From Prosopocoilus inquinatus (taxonomy: Eukaryota; Arthropoda; Insecta; Coleoptera; Lucanidae), in contig CM069870.1 of assembly GCA_036172665.1 (NCBI GenBank), positions 58,900,212-58,964,211 of the forward strand: a DNA stretch of 64,000 nucleotides, read 5' to 3'. Below the pieces are notes generated by a model, which was not told the DNA's origin, did not search any database, and saw only the letters and a program-made list of their open reading frames with translations. This document shows, piece after piece, positions 53,893 through 64,000 of this stretch; position 1 is the first letter of the stretch, and each line of letters starts with the position of its first letter. Made by a program: the position numbers and the translations under genes.

Positions 53893-56018
53893 TAAGCTTA
53901 GGATAATTATGCATTAAAAAACTTCAAAATATGCATGCACATATGCACTAAAATCATCAAAAATATGCACTTAAATTAAAATTAACTTTTATAGAATAAA
54001 TAATATTTTTTATGTTACCACATTCTTCATTATTTTGCTACAAAAAAACAAAAACTTTTTTTTCATTCTAAATTATTTATTTAGTCGTTATTATAGAAAC
54101 AAATTATAATTACATTTAACTACAACATGGTGTAACAAATTCTCAAAAGTAAATTTGCGCCTATTGTCGGCGAGAATATTTTTGTACTGAGAAAACACTC
54201 TCTCGACATCGCAGGACACTATTGGTACAAATTCGTATTTTACAACGTCATTGACATTTAAATGTTCGTTTTTTTCATTAAGGGTCGATTCATTTTGCAA
54301 CACTTCACTTATATTCTTCAGTTGCTGATAGCCCGTATTCTTTGACAGCACTTCGTTTAATTTATGGATAAAAACATTTTTCTTGAGTTTTGCTAAACCG
54401 TTAACTACATGTTCTACTATTTGAATGCTTTCTTGTAAAGATAGACCCTTAGCTTCTAGCTTGGAGATTGCAGTCGAAATGCATGCCAGATTAGCTCGAA
54501 TAAAAATTAAATCTTCTCGAATACCTTTTTTTCTAAGAATACTCTGTGCTTCTTCGATGTCCTGCGCTTCCTCAGAGTCGAATTCATCAACAATTTTCTT
54601 CACAATTTCAAAATTTTCAGCGTAATATACAGCAGCGTCGATCCAACTTCCCCATCTTGTAATGATTGGCGCAGGTGGAAATGGAATGTCACCCGAAATT
54701 TCCCGAAACTTCTGAATACGACTTGGTGCCTTAAGGAAAATCTTCTTCACAGATGATATTAGCACATTAACATTTGAATAAAGATTACGAACTAAATCAG
54801 CTACTCGATGTAAGCCATGTGCTAAACAGGTCACATGTATCATGTTTGGATATAAAACCTGCAGTCCCCGCATTGTTTTGCACATATATGGTGCAGCATC
54901 ACTACAAACCGCTAGCACTTTTTCATATAAAATTCCAGACGGCCACAATAAACTTAAAGAGTCGTTGAAAAAAGCAGCGACTGTTGAATGATTTACTCTG
55001 TCCAACACTTTTAAAGTCAGCAGATAGGATTTATTTTTTTCTTCAGGAACCCCTAATATACCAAACACAAAATTTCCTATGCATCTTTGTTCTTCATCGG
55101 TTGTTTCATCCAACCACACCCAAATAGAATGATCCTTTACTTTTGCTCTTAATTTATCCAATGTTAATGTATACAATTCAGAAACATATTTTTTTCTTAA
55201 TGTCGATTCATCTGGAATATTTTGCTTTGTATACTTTTCCAAAAAATGGCAAAGAACTTCATTTTTAAACTTAGCTAATGGGATGTCTGCGCAAATAAAA
55301 GCCTTACAAAGTTCTGCATTGAATTCTGAACGTTTAGGTCCAGGCGTCGCTAAATTAGAAATTAACACTTGCCGTTCATTATTTCCCCTTTTGCGATTTT
55401 TATTACTTGCATGCTTTCCGGTTTGAAGATGCTGCGTGACTTGAAACTTTTTGGTTGCTGTAACATGAACCTCGCAGTATTTACAAAATAACAGACGCCC
55501 ATCCGTTATAAAATCATCCTAGTCCTTCACAAACTGGTTTAAAATTGCACTTACACACTTTTTTCTTTTGGCATCTTGAGAGATGTTAATCCTATTGCAA
55601 ACAGCGTACAACTACTGAAGGTTGATGAAATTTTCTGCAGAATTTCCTGGTAAAATTAGAAAGAGAGCTACCCCATACCATGGTCTGTACGAGTACTATT
55701 AACGCGGACAAAATACTTGGAAATTCGTGGGATAATGTGCGGTCGCAGTAAACAATGGCGGTTTTCATACACTGTTAATCCTCTTATTATTTCCAAGTAT
55801 TCTGATTTTGAAACACTGGTTGTTCAGATTGTCTGCTATAAAATGTCAGTTTGCACTTGGCAATAAGAAATAATGGCAAATTTGCAATTAAAACAACAAA
55901 AATGCAGGAAATTATGCATTAATGCCCTAAAAAGTGAAAATATGCATTTATGTATAAAAATGTTCCAAATATGCATTTGCATATGCAATTATGCAAACGC
56001 ATAATTATCCTAAGCCTA
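53893..56018 (-). mobile_element. hAT transposon (CGGBP1-like), 2126 bp
   Basis: Terminal inverted repeats taagcttaggataattatgc and, at the other end, the complement with one mismatch. They are flanked by a perfect 8-bp duplication ctaataac (53885-53892 and 56019-56026). Both subterminal regions are rich in atatgcat/tatgca motifs, probable transposase-binding repeats. It contains a nearly complete transposase gene on the minus strand (54091-55368 plus N-terminal part). Confidence 0.93.
54091..55368 (-). CDS. hAT-family transposase, CGGBP1-like (425-aa open frame)
   Basis: The long open frame runs from MLISNLATPGPKRSEFNAEL to the C-terminus. Catalytic-core features are WVWLDETTDE (Asp87), AVCSDAAPYM (Asp157), CLAHGLHRVADLV, TRWGSW (about 238-242) and the dimerisation motif SCDVERVFSQYK (about 385-396). 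Upstream in the same frame (to about 55550) a BED-like finger LLFCKYCEVHVTATKKFQVT followed by QHLQTGKH continues the protein, but an in-frame TAG near 55523 and a probable one-base frameshift near the natural start disrupt it. CGGBP1 is a vertebrate protein derived from this transposase group. The 425-residue frame itself is free of lesions, so loss of activity seems recent. Confidence 0.88.
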   Translation of the reverse strand: MLISNLATPGPKRSEFNAELCKAFICADIPLAKFKNEVLCHFLEKYTKQNIPDESTLRKKYVSELYTLTLDKLRAKVKDHSIWVWLDETTDEEQRCIGNFVFGILGVPEEKNKSYLLTLKVLDRVNHSTVAAFFNDSLSLLWPSGILYEKVLAVCSDAAPYMCKTMRGLQVLYPNMIHVTCLAHGLHRVADLVRNLYSNVNVLISSVKKIFLKAPSRIQKFREISGDIPFPPAPIITRWGSWIDAAVYYAENFEIVKKIVDEFDSEEAQDIEEAQSILRKKGIREDLIFIRANLACISTAISKLEAKGLSLQESIQIVEHVVNGLAKLKKNVFIHKLNEVLSKNTGYQQLKNISEVLQNESTLNEKNEHLNVNDVVKYEFVPIVSCDVERVFSQYKNILADNRRKFTFENLLHHVVVKCNYNLFL

Positions 56019-56026
56019 CTAATAAC

Positions 56027-57157
56027 ATTAAGATAAGAGGAAAATAGAACGTGTTTTGAACTTGAAACTATGTACGTAAAAGTATAGCTACAACGTGCCT
56101 TAACATAAATGAAATGAGAAATAATTGCTTGCTGCTAAGATATATTAAGGAAATAAATTTACTTAAAGGGCTTGAATATAATATGTTACAAAAACAATAC
56201 CTGTTGGATAATGTAGAACGTATAACTTCAGTCACAGAAACTACACTGCTCTAGAATCTTATTTTTCGAGCATGCACATACACACGACTACTTTTATTTA
56301 ATTATAAAAAGGTCAAAAGTTTTCAACTATTTAAAGTACAGACGTAGTCGCAAGGACTTAAACAAATAGGGGACCAAAGAGAGGAACATGCATCTCGCTT
56401 GAAGAACAATAGCCATCTTTCTTCCCATTCCTTTTTAACTTTTTAAAACTTGGCGTGACTGAATTGCTTACATCTCAATGATCGTACAGCGTATTTTGAA
56501 CCAAGAATGTTATTTTCGAAAGGATACTGTGATGATCTAATGCGTGACGAATTAGTCGTACGTGCGTTAGAGCCGGCGCGACATAATCTTGAGGCTTCTG
56601 GATTGCGTCTGTCTGCTTCCGGGACGAAATTTTCTGGCCACTTTGAGAGACAGATGGGGGCCGGATGGGATAGACATTTCGTGAGATCAAACAATGTCGC
56701 AAACCAGCCCCGCATATTTAAACAGCGGGCTGGAGGAATGATACAGACATCGACAGTTCGCATTGAATTTAACTTACTAATCGTTGGACTTTCGTAAAAA
56801 TAAATTAGTTGATAGTCCGCATGAATTAAATTAGTGCTAGTGTAACGTTGTTAATAAATTAGTTATTAGATTTACCCCGTATTTTATTTTTAAATAAAAC
56901 GAACCTTAAATTCGTTACAATACTTATTCACATAACTAAATTTAGGTAGTCAGCAGGAAAAGTTATCAGCGGATATTTTGTTTCAAAGACAGCGTCGCGC
57001 TTGCGTAAGGCTTGAAAACATTTATTTAAAAATACGAAAGCTATTCGCAAGATTATTTTAATATTGAAGGAAAACAGTTTATTGCTGAAATTCCGGCTGT
57101 TTACATTTTTGTATTAATTACATGTATTTTATTTTAGGTGCATATTTGTCTCTGGTA
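56027..57157. other. Intergenic; possible LTR-like remnant
   Basis: Overlapping frames on both strands at 56443-56797 have no recognisable motif. The stretch from about 56520 to 56920 ends aaattcgttaca and contains aataaa signals, like a solo LTR, but no matching terminus or target duplication was found. Confidence 0.3.
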
Positions 57158-59148
57158 ATGATGTTGCTCGGATTTGCAACCGTATTGAAAGCACAATGCC
57201 TTTCCAAGATCGAATTCAAAGACTGGTAACTTTCTATCATTATTTTTGTTTTGTGTCAGAAAAAAAACATTTATATTTACATTACACGATGATATACATT
57301 ACACGATGATATACATTACACGATGATATTAAAATTTAAAAAGTCATTATAAACAAGAATTACATTTGGAAAGAACAAAATACTTGTAGGTGATGATAGA
57401 CAATACCAAAAAACAAAAAGAAATGCTTGAGAAGGGGTACAAAAGATAAAAAGTTGCTAACCAATTAAAAAAAAAACGTAGTCCTTTCTGAAATTCATTT
57501 TCGTTTATTTATTTTTTCCAAAAATGTCGTGGAAGACTTTTCATTTTAGGGCTTTAATACAGTTTGTTAATTTTTAATTGTCTTTTAGTAAAGCAAGCGA
57601 AAGTAACAACCCCATGTGGAACCTACATAACTCACTAAACAACTATTTCCGTCTTCATATGGACAGAACCTGCAGCAAAACCAGATTATCGTTCGATTGG
57701 ATCCTTCGAGAAAAAAGTTTACAAACTTAAGGCCTTCTGATATACAAAGTTAAACACACGATTTTTCAGCCACAAAGAAACACGTAATGAATTTTCCGAA
57801 CTTCCAACAAATGTCGATGTTGGCAATTAAAAGTAACGTCCTCGGCTTTGGCAAATTCATACTGGAAGTAACCGCCACTGATTTGGGGAGTGGTTCAAAA
57901 AAAACCTTGGAGGTGAATTTAAACAAAATTAATTGTTGTTTAAATAACATTTAGGGGGTTTCAGTGTTGGATTAACAGCGTAACGAGGACGCCCATTCCA
58001 ATTTTGCTCAGGGGGCACTTAAGGACTGCTCATAACGGAGAAACCATATACTTAGACGCTTCCAGAAGTGAAGAATCAGAAGTCAAAAATTTACAATACA
58101 CTTGGGACTGCACCGCAAGCACCGGGCAGTATCAGGGTTGCCAAAACCTAAAAAATATTAGAGGTAAGCCCAAGTTTTCTTGACCCCAATTGGTACAATA
58201 GTTTTCCTTCCAAGGTAAAATGACAAGCTTGAAAATTGAAGCAAATTCAGGAGTGACTTACACAATCACGCTAACTCTAAGCGCAAAAGATTTTTCACGG
58301 TCTGAAAAGCAGGAGATCAAAGTGGTCGATGATTCGGCGCCGAGACTGGAAATAAAGTGCGAAAAAAATTGTCCGGCGAAAGGCACCTTCGAGGTGTACC
58401 TCCACACGATGCTGTTCTTAAGGGCGTTATGCCTGAGAAACTGTGATGGGGTGAAATACGAATGGAATATCGACCCACCTGTTGAAGACCTCAAACTACC
58501 GAATTCCCACAAACTAAGACTGACACCCACAACTTTTAAAATGAGCTTGCAGTATAAATTTAGCGTGACGGTTTCAAGTATGCGTGCAAAATGATTGTGA
58601 CGCTTAAGTTATGACTTATGAGATTTTCGTTGTTTTTAGAGAATAATCTGGCGATTGGTAGTGCTATGATGGTGTTAAAGACATGTGCTAATCCTACGCA
58701 AAGTGGTAAATGCACCCTTGAACCCAGTGAAGGAACCAGCTTGAAGACTTTGTTCAAAATAACTTGCGCCAACTTTGTTTATCATCGGCCTGTAAACAGG
58801 ATAGTATATCAAAACGGTAAATAATACGGTAATGTTGGGCTTGGGGCAAACAATTGATGATTTCTAGATGTTATATTGACGGAAGATATTGGGACTGAGT
58901 TCAATGTCAGATTGGCTGCGCCAAATGAAAATATTTACATCGATTTCAGAGATGATATGATGATTCAATCGACTCATTTTCTTTCTGCGCCAATTAAGGT
59001 AAACTTGAATGTGTTTTCAAATGCCCCTTTTCACACATTTATTTGCCAAACAAAAACTACTATGAAATTGCCGAGTAGAATCATTTTAATTGGACATGAT
59101 AGTAGTTTAGTGTTAGAAACTGACCATACGTTAGCGAATAAGAACTAA
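57158..59148 (+). CDS. Secreted REJ/PKD-like protein (polycystin-1 type), 7 exons, ~452 aa as read
   Basis: Exons: 57158-57225, 57589-57716, 57770-57912, 57965-58163, 58215-58577, 58640-58816, 58868-59148; phases agree at every junction (1359 nt). Exon 1 gives a signal peptide, MMLLGFATVLKAQC. Later segments look like the REJ region of polycystin-1: NVLGFGKFILEVTATD, TIYLDASRSEE with LQYTWDC, TYTITLTLSAKD, VKYEWNIDPP, and the highly typical TCANPTQSGKCTLEPSEGTS plus FKITCANF. Polycystin-1-type proteins are large membrane receptors; here the frame ends soon after the REJ part, with no GPS or membrane segments. A donor after 58998 (aag|gtaaac) could allow splicing further downstream, so the end is uncertain. 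The exon 2 donor (gtttac) is weak. A truncated relative or a pseudogene remains possible. Confidence 0.75.
57278..57329. repeat. 17-bp tandem repeat, 3 copies
   Basis: Unit acattacacgatgatat repeated three times within the first intron of the REJ-like gene. Confidence 0.9.
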
Positions 59149-59185
59149 ACAAAAAGCATACAATCACGAATACTTTAAACAGTGA

Positions 59186-59545
59186 CAACCTTTAGGTTGT
59201 TTTGACCTAACATTGCAGTAGGATTGATAAATTGAAGCCAGTTTGGTACACAATAAATCATCCCATGCAAGGCGGCCGTGCTTGCTGTCAAAGCATAATG
59301 AAAGTTTTAAAAATTTTTGTTGCAAATCGTTTTTGATTGCAATGTTAGCTTAAAAAGCCATTGTAGTCGCTGTTTAAACTATTCATCACTATTACATCCT
59401 TGGTGGAATCGTTTTGGTTTCCAGTGGAACTCTTGAGCTACGCGTCTGCTGAAGAAACCCCAAATTTTTCTGAAACAGCTTTACAGAGGTTGCTCAAGAG
59501 ATTCACTGCAATCAAAAACGAACTGCAACAAAATTTCATACAATA
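59186..59545 (+). repeat. Composite dispersed repeat, plus-strand copy
   Basis: Contains ttgacctaacattgcagtag, then tgttgcaaatcgtttttgat, then the coding-like part (59400-59540: SYASAEETPNFSETALQRLL and TAIKNELQQN). About three-quarters identical to the minus-strand copy at 23281-23400, with the reading frame kept. Confidence 0.7.
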
Positions 59546-60058
59546 TAATACAATGTTAAGGTTGAAACGAATTACCGTGCCTTCAAATGCATTCCGGATT
59601 AAAATAGAACATGATTTCATTGTATTTTTTTCCTAAACGTTTATAGTACTGACACCTGTCCACTTATTTAAATTAAAAAAAAACCGTCAAATTGTGAGTC
59701 TTGAAATCTCAGAATTCAAACACAAAATTTATATTATTGAAAGTCATTTTCGAACTGGTAAATTAGAAAATGAGCACTGACAGTTATAGTCAGCAACTAA
59801 CCTCTTACTCCTGCTTTAAGGGCCCCCAACTTTATAAAAAAGTTGTTACGGTGTGGAAACCACTTTTCAGGACACAACCTGTATATTAAGTTTGACTCGC
59901 ATTTATTTCTGATTACACAACTGTAAGGAATTCTTTGCGTGTTTAAAATGCTTGTTGCCGCACCTATTTCGTCGAATTTTACTGCGATAGAAACAGATTT
60001 TTGGCCATCGTTTTCGTTGCAGGAATATTTCAATTCGTAAAACATCAAATTAATGATA
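59546..60058. other. Intergenic, no gene seen
   Basis: AT-rich; the short minus-strand frame at 59797-60048 has no motif or splice context that supports it. Confidence 0.35.
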
Positions 60059-60280
60059 TCCCGCTTTGTGTTTTAACTCAGACGCTTTCTTTGCATTCGT
60101 TTTAAAATACTCCGACCATAAAATAGTGCAAAATTCTCGACGCATTGACTTTTTTTTGGTTTTAAATAAATAATATCGTTCGAAGATTCTTATCACGCTT
60201 TGTGTTTTAACTCAGACGCCTTCTTTGCATTCGTTTTAAAATACTCTGGCCATAAAATAGTGCAAAATTCTCGACGCATC
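60059..60280. repeat. Tandem duplication, 134-bp period
   Basis: The phrase cgctttgtgttttaactcag occurs at 60062 and 60196, each followed by ttctttgcattcgttttaaa and gtgcaaaattctcgacgcat. About two copies with a few substitutions. Non-coding. Confidence 0.88.
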
Positions 60281-61059
60281 TTTTAAACATTTGCAAGTGC
60301 ATTTCGTCTGTTTCGTGAGAGGCGAGCAAAATTATTATCCCATGCGGTCAGACAATCATAAAATTTCCGGCGTCGTCAATTTTTTATTTAAGTAGTCTAC
60401 GTGAATTACACTTTTTTGCAAGTTAATGTTTTACTGAAAGATTATTTTGGCTTCACGCTTGACCTTTAACGCCATTGGTATTTCTTTACGTCATGTTGAT
60501 ACTCGTTGGTTCCTGCTTAGGTCAAGATGTTTTCAATTCGTGCAAACCCTTCCTTCGTATATTCGTGGGCACGGCAAGTGTTGCTTTATTAACTGTTTTG
60601 GTAAACGTTTTGGTGACTGCCTACTTTGTATGATGCTTATTTTATTTAAAAAAAAATTTTGAACATTAATTACATTGCCATCATAGTAGATAATTTTTTT
60701 TTAATTCACCGTTGGACGATTATTAGATTTACTTTTGGATAATTATTAGATTTATGACTACTCTAAACAGAGTTTCAATGCTAAGTCCTTGGTACATACA
60801 AGAATAGAAAGAATATTCTCACTCATTTAAGTAGCGTGGACAATATCAGAAAGCGTGGATATTTGAGCTCAGAAACTGTACAAGCAAATAAAATCTCTTG
60901 ACGTGCTACAAGGACGATACTAGGACACTTTTAAGCAGAGCACCAGAGCGCCGGAGACTGGCGTTATCTTGGTAAAGAATAGTGACCCTTGAATTCCCTC
61001 TCATAAGTGGAAATATCGTGAGATGAAATTGTTCAGATGAAGTAAAAATAATACGTTAA

Positions 61060-61270
61060 TTTATAACAAACAGTTGGTCCGTGGTAACAAACAACCCCAT
61101 ACGGGGCTGTCAGCAGCAGAAATGTCTAAAATATTAAAAATGAATAGTTTAAACAGCGACATCCTAGGATCGCTTTTTGACCTAAGATTGCAAATAGGGC
61201 CTAAAACAGTGTAAAGAGGCTGCTCCAGGGATTCACTGCAATCAAAAATGATTTGCAACATTTTTTTAAA
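61060..61270. repeat. Composite repeat copy, partial
   Basis: Holds agcgacatcctaggatcgct, ttgacctaagattgcaaata and ggattcactgcaatcaaaaa, in the family's order, joined to a segment with cagcagcagaaatgtc. Confidence 0.65.
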
Positions 61271-61649
61271 AATATTTTACTTTATAGGGCCCAATAAAAG
61301 GGACATCGGCGCATTAGCGGGAGTACGCTCGCGCAGCTTACAAATCATGATATAAGACAATGTTCATAAAATGCAAAAAACTAAGTGGAGAAAAACTCCA
61401 ATATTAAGACATTACGCTGTTTGGATTTGAGTCAACAAAATTGACAGATAGAAAATATACGGTACATAAACTGTGCAAATAAATGAGCTCTATATAAAAA
61501 AAAAATAGTAAAACGCCTGACTACTTTACGACAGTTAAACAGCAGAGTTCGCAGTTGAAAAATTTAAGCAATATCTGTTCCCAAAATTGGCAAAAAATTC
61601 ACCCACGTTGCCGGTTCGCTTCGCGGCAAACCCCGGAAAATACACTCTA

Positions 61650-61802
61650 ATGCCTGTTTTACACGATAATAATTTTTGTGTAAATTTTGGACAAAGTGAC
61701 AGAGACAAGTTACCATAATGAATGTTTATTAGTTTATTCGACACTTCTGTGTCATTATTTGACAAATTTTGTACAAGAAATATCACCGTGTAATACGGGC
61801 AT
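61650..61802. mobile_element. Foldback/TIR miniature element (153 bp)
   Basis: The left end atgcctgttttacacgataa pairs with the right end atatcaccgtgtaatacgggcat, with inner arms aaattttggacaaagtgac and its near complement. It directly precedes the ORF at 61806. No clear target duplication. Confidence 0.65.
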
Positions 61803-61805
61803 AAG

Positions 61806-62186
61806 ATGCGACACATTGTCAGGAAAGAAAACGAGATGGAAAAATCTTACGCTTCCTCTCGGGAGTCCGCCGTCGAAAAGGGACTCAGGGAATCGCCGGA
61901 GTATGACAGCCGACGTAACGCCTGTTCGAACTCAACGCTACCATCTGCCCGTGACTACTTGGAGGGAGAAAGTGGAAATAAACAAACGCAAGCGGTAAAC
62001 GCACGTGAAAATCAAGTAAACATCAAAATGGCTGAATTAAACATGGCACTTACCTTACTGGAGAACAGGCAAGCCGGAAATAGCTTGGCACACTCCACAG
62101 AACCGGTAAACGATCCCCCAGACGCGGGGAAAATTAACTTGATGCGGCCTGCAATTCTTTCGGCATGGTTGGCTAAGTCTTCATGA
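61806..62186 (+). CDS. Unrecognised ORF, 126 aa
   Basis: Open frame with a polar, charged composition: MEKSYASSRESAVEKGLRES, then ARENQVNIKMAELNMALTLL. GC content is clearly higher than the surroundings, which favours real coding or recent transfer. Residues 75-95 could form a short coiled coil. The style recalls a retroelement Gag N-terminus, but there is no zinc knuckle. It ends 47 bp before the copia LTR on the opposite strand. Function unknown. Confidence 0.35.
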   Translation: MRHIVRKENEMEKSYASSRESAVEKGLRESPEYDSRRNACSNSTLPSARDYLEGESGNKQTQAVNARENQVNIKMAELNMALTLLENRQAGNSLAHSTEPVNDPPDAGKINLMRPAILSAWLAKSS

Positions 62187-62232
62187 AAGCATGCACACAA
62201 ATCACACTAAAGGCACGCAGCGCATAAAGAGA

Positions 62233-62412
62233 TGTAACTATTGTGGATCTGGAGGATTCTTGGTATACTTATAAAAACACAACTTCACAATATGCTTTTA
62301 TTAGGGCAAAAACAATGGAATTAACTAAAATATATACTAACATTCATACATAGTTACAAACCTACATAGCCTTCTATGTAAAGATAGCTTAACAATTTTA
62401 CATCAATACTTC
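62233..62412 (-). mobile_element. copia-type 3' LTR (probable)
   Basis: On the minus strand a purine-rich tract (about 62410-62418, aggggaag) follows the RNase H stop. It is succeeded by sequence starting tattgatgtaaaattg, which ends ...caatagttaca at 62233. An aataaa signal lies within. Size (~178 bp) is short for an LTR but fits the position after RNase H. Confidence 0.6.
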
Positions 62413-62445
62413 CCCTAAAATTTACATTGTTTTTAAAGAAAAAAC

Positions 62446-63260
62446 TTATATCATTCCTATTAATGAGCGCATACGAACAAATTGGAAATGCGAAACAGGT
62501 TTGGTAAGAATATCTGCAGCCTGTTTATTACCAGGTACATGTTCGATTGTCAAATAACCCGCCTGAATTTGTTCTCGAACGTAATGAAACCCCACATCTA
62601 TATGTTTTGAACGTTTATGAAATTCCGGGTTCTTTACTAATTTGATAGCACTCGCATTGTCCACTAGAAGAACAGGAGACGTATTCTCGAATCGAGCGAC
62701 AAGAGTCGCATGCGAAAATGACGTCAAAATGATGCAATTCTCGAACGATTTCTACAGTTTTGTATAAGAGTCTACGTCATTTTGACGTCATTTTCGCATG
62801 CGACTCTTGTCGCTCGACTTGAGAATAGGGCTCCAGGAACACATCTTAGCGGGGCAATTTCGTTAAAGAGTCTCATTAACCAAACTGTTTCTCTTGCTGT
62901 CTCGCTCACAGCCACGTATTCTGCTTCTGTTGTTGACAAGGATACGCACTGTTGCCGCTTGCTTGCCCAGGTGATGGATCCTTCACCGTATTTGGAAATC
63001 ATTTGTTGGCTTACTGAGCGTCGAGTTGCAGGATCACTGTGAAGTCAGCATCACTGTAGATCTTGATTCTATTGTTTTCAGTACTTGCTTGGTACTCAAT
63101 GCCCAATTGCGTAGAACATTTAATATAAGCCAGAATTCTTTTCACTAAATTCCAGTGCTTCTTTTCTGGTTTCTCTGGAAATTGCGAAGCATAGCTTGTC
63201 GCAAAAGCGGTATCAGGCCTGGTAGCAACAGCCAGATACATCAAGCAACCGACTCACACT
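62446..63260 (-). pseudogene. Ty1/copia retrotransposon fragment (end of RT and RNase H)
   Basis: Minus strand. 63244 down reads MYLAVATRPDTAFATSYASQ and WNLVKRILAYIKCSTQLGIE then YSDADF. After a frameshift and small deletion comes SITWASKRQQCVSLSTTEAE then YVAVSETARETVWL. After an insertion comes SPVLLVDNASAIKLVKNPEF, HKRSKHIDVGFHYVREQI and ADILTKP. This is the classic copia RNase H order with the C-terminus intact. It is truncated upstream of 63260, so integrase and most of RT are absent. Confidence 0.93.
62682..62827. mobile_element. Palindromic insert in the copia RNase H
   Basis: Arms run tattctcgaatcgagcgac inward through agagtcgcatgcgaaaatg and gacgtcaaaatga, with the near-perfect complement ending gagaata at 62827. 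The loop is about 45 bp. It separates two halves of one RNase H frame, so it was inserted, or arose by inverted duplication, after the copia copy. No coding content of its own. Confidence 0.8.
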
Positions 63261-63519
63261 GTGGCCAAGACACGGCAAAATTCAAAATATGAAACTGAAA
63301 ATATGTGAACAAGAAATTTAATAAATATTAAATCATAAGTTTATTCATTATTTATCGTAAAAAGAGGGTAAGTACCTTTTGAAATTATCGAGTAGACGCT
63401 CACAGAAGTTCACATTAGTTGTTCGGTCATTATAACTCATCCTAGAGTTATCGCAACATTGTGAATTATGTTTTCTTTGTGAAGTGAGTTTGCGCAAAAC
63501 TGATTTGGGTGTTCAGATA
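63261..63519 (+). promoter_or_regulatory. Upstream region of the last gene candidate
   Basis: Non-repetitive AT-rich sequence between the copia remnant and the short exon at 63520. No clear core promoter element was identified. Confidence 0.25.
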
Positions 63520-64000
63520 ATGGAAGGTATGTACTAATGAATTATTTCACATATTATTAGTTTTTATTGTGTTTAATGGTTCAGAAATAATTGTACAAAT
63601 CGTACAAATATTTTACACCTGTTATCTTCTTATTTTAAGTTTTTTCTTTAGTAATTCCGAATATCGCCCGGTGGAAACCTGCATTTATATGTTCTGTACT
63701 CTTTGTGTTTTCATAATAAAACTTAAAAATTTGCGCTTTTTTGCGCTCCTCTGATTTTTTACTTATTATTTGTCTTAGGTCCCTCCGTGGAATTTTCTCG
63801 CTATGAACTTGTCGACCGAATATTTAATGATCCTGTCAAAAGTTGGTCTAGTAAAGGATTGAATATAGCAAATTACTTAACTGAACGGACAAACTGCCCA
63901 CAAGATAAAGCTACAGATTAAAAAAATTTTGTCTCACTATTTTTTAATAAGGTCAAAAGGAAGTATAATGAAGCTTTTCGCAAGAAACATCGCTTTTATG
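63520..64000 (+). pseudogene. Unrecognised coding region, 5' part, with in-frame stop; runs off the window
   Basis: A tiny exon 63520-63526 (ATG GAA G|gtatgt) joins in phase to 63779 onward after a tgtcttag acceptor, giving MEGPSVEFSRYELVDRIFND and then KSWSSKGLNIANYLTERTNC. A TAA occurs at 63919-63921. Beyond it the same frame stays open and coding-like to the edge (NFVSLFFNKVKRKYNEAFRK). So it is either a 49-aa protein or a longer protein interrupted by a nonsense codon. The charged, aromatic pattern could suit a DNA-binding or transposon-derived protein, but I do not recognise it. Confidence 0.4.

Noticed and set aside
56443..56797. Overlapping frames of 75-106 codons on both strands
   Set aside because: Open frames on both strands follow from locally higher GC. 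No motif, splice context or agreement with other copies of this repeat-like segment.
1..64000. CRISPR array, bacterial operon or prophage
   Set aside because: Spliced genes, insect-type families and eukaryotic transposons rule out a prokaryotic reading; no regular direct-repeat/spacer array is present.

Overview
This is a piece of an AT-rich insect nuclear genome. A beetle is plausible but unproven. The evidence is spliced genes with GT-AG introns, insect-type homologues (Dcp1, BCL7-like SWI/SNF subunit, secreted pancreatic-type lipase, REJ/polycystin-type protein), no bacterial-style operons, and a large load of Tc1/mariner-like, hAT, non-LTR and copia elements plus many TIR/foldback miniature elements. 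All gene models were made by eye from reading frame, splice sites and phase agreement. Nothing was searched.

Layout. 1-9.7 kb: dispersed repeats (four copies of a 116-137 bp hairpin element, three copies of a ~455 bp element, other TIR elements) around a convergent gene pair: an unrecognised 205-aa coiled-coil protein (+, 4241-4858) and a complete three-exon BCL7-family gene (-, 6022-5530). 10.5-11.7 kb: an intact single-exon Dcp1 decapping activator gene. 12-20 kb: AT-rich intergenic DNA with small TIR elements. 20-28 kb: a nest of elements. A degenerate LINE (-) is split by a 3.48 kb hAT element with perfect 8-bp target duplications, and again by a 1.93 kb Tc1/mariner-type (DD41D) element with ~340-bp inverted repeats. 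28-33 kb: T-rich repeats and a 1.2 kb TIR element carrying a fragment of mitochondrial 16S rRNA.

33.8-48.6 kb: a seven-exon secreted lipase gene (326 aa, GHSLG, Asp and His present). Its introns hold a 2.74 kb composite element with a 10-bp target duplication, a LINE fragment, a heat-shock-element cluster and several TIR elements. Its last codons and 3' UTR are tandemly duplicated (821-bp period). 50-56 kb: AT-rich tandem duplications, a 646-bp hAT remnant, and a nearly intact 2.1 kb hAT element of the CGGBP1-like type. 57.2-59.1 kb: a seven-exon secreted REJ/PKD-like gene (~452 aa as read). 59-64 kb: dispersed repeats, a copia RNase H/3' LTR remnant broken by a palindromic insert, an unknown 126-aa ORF, and the start of an unknown coding region with an in-frame stop.

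The host genes look like unrelated housekeeping or secreted functions and show no sign of acting together. The distinctive content of the window is the layered mobile-element history, much of it readable to the base from target-site duplications.
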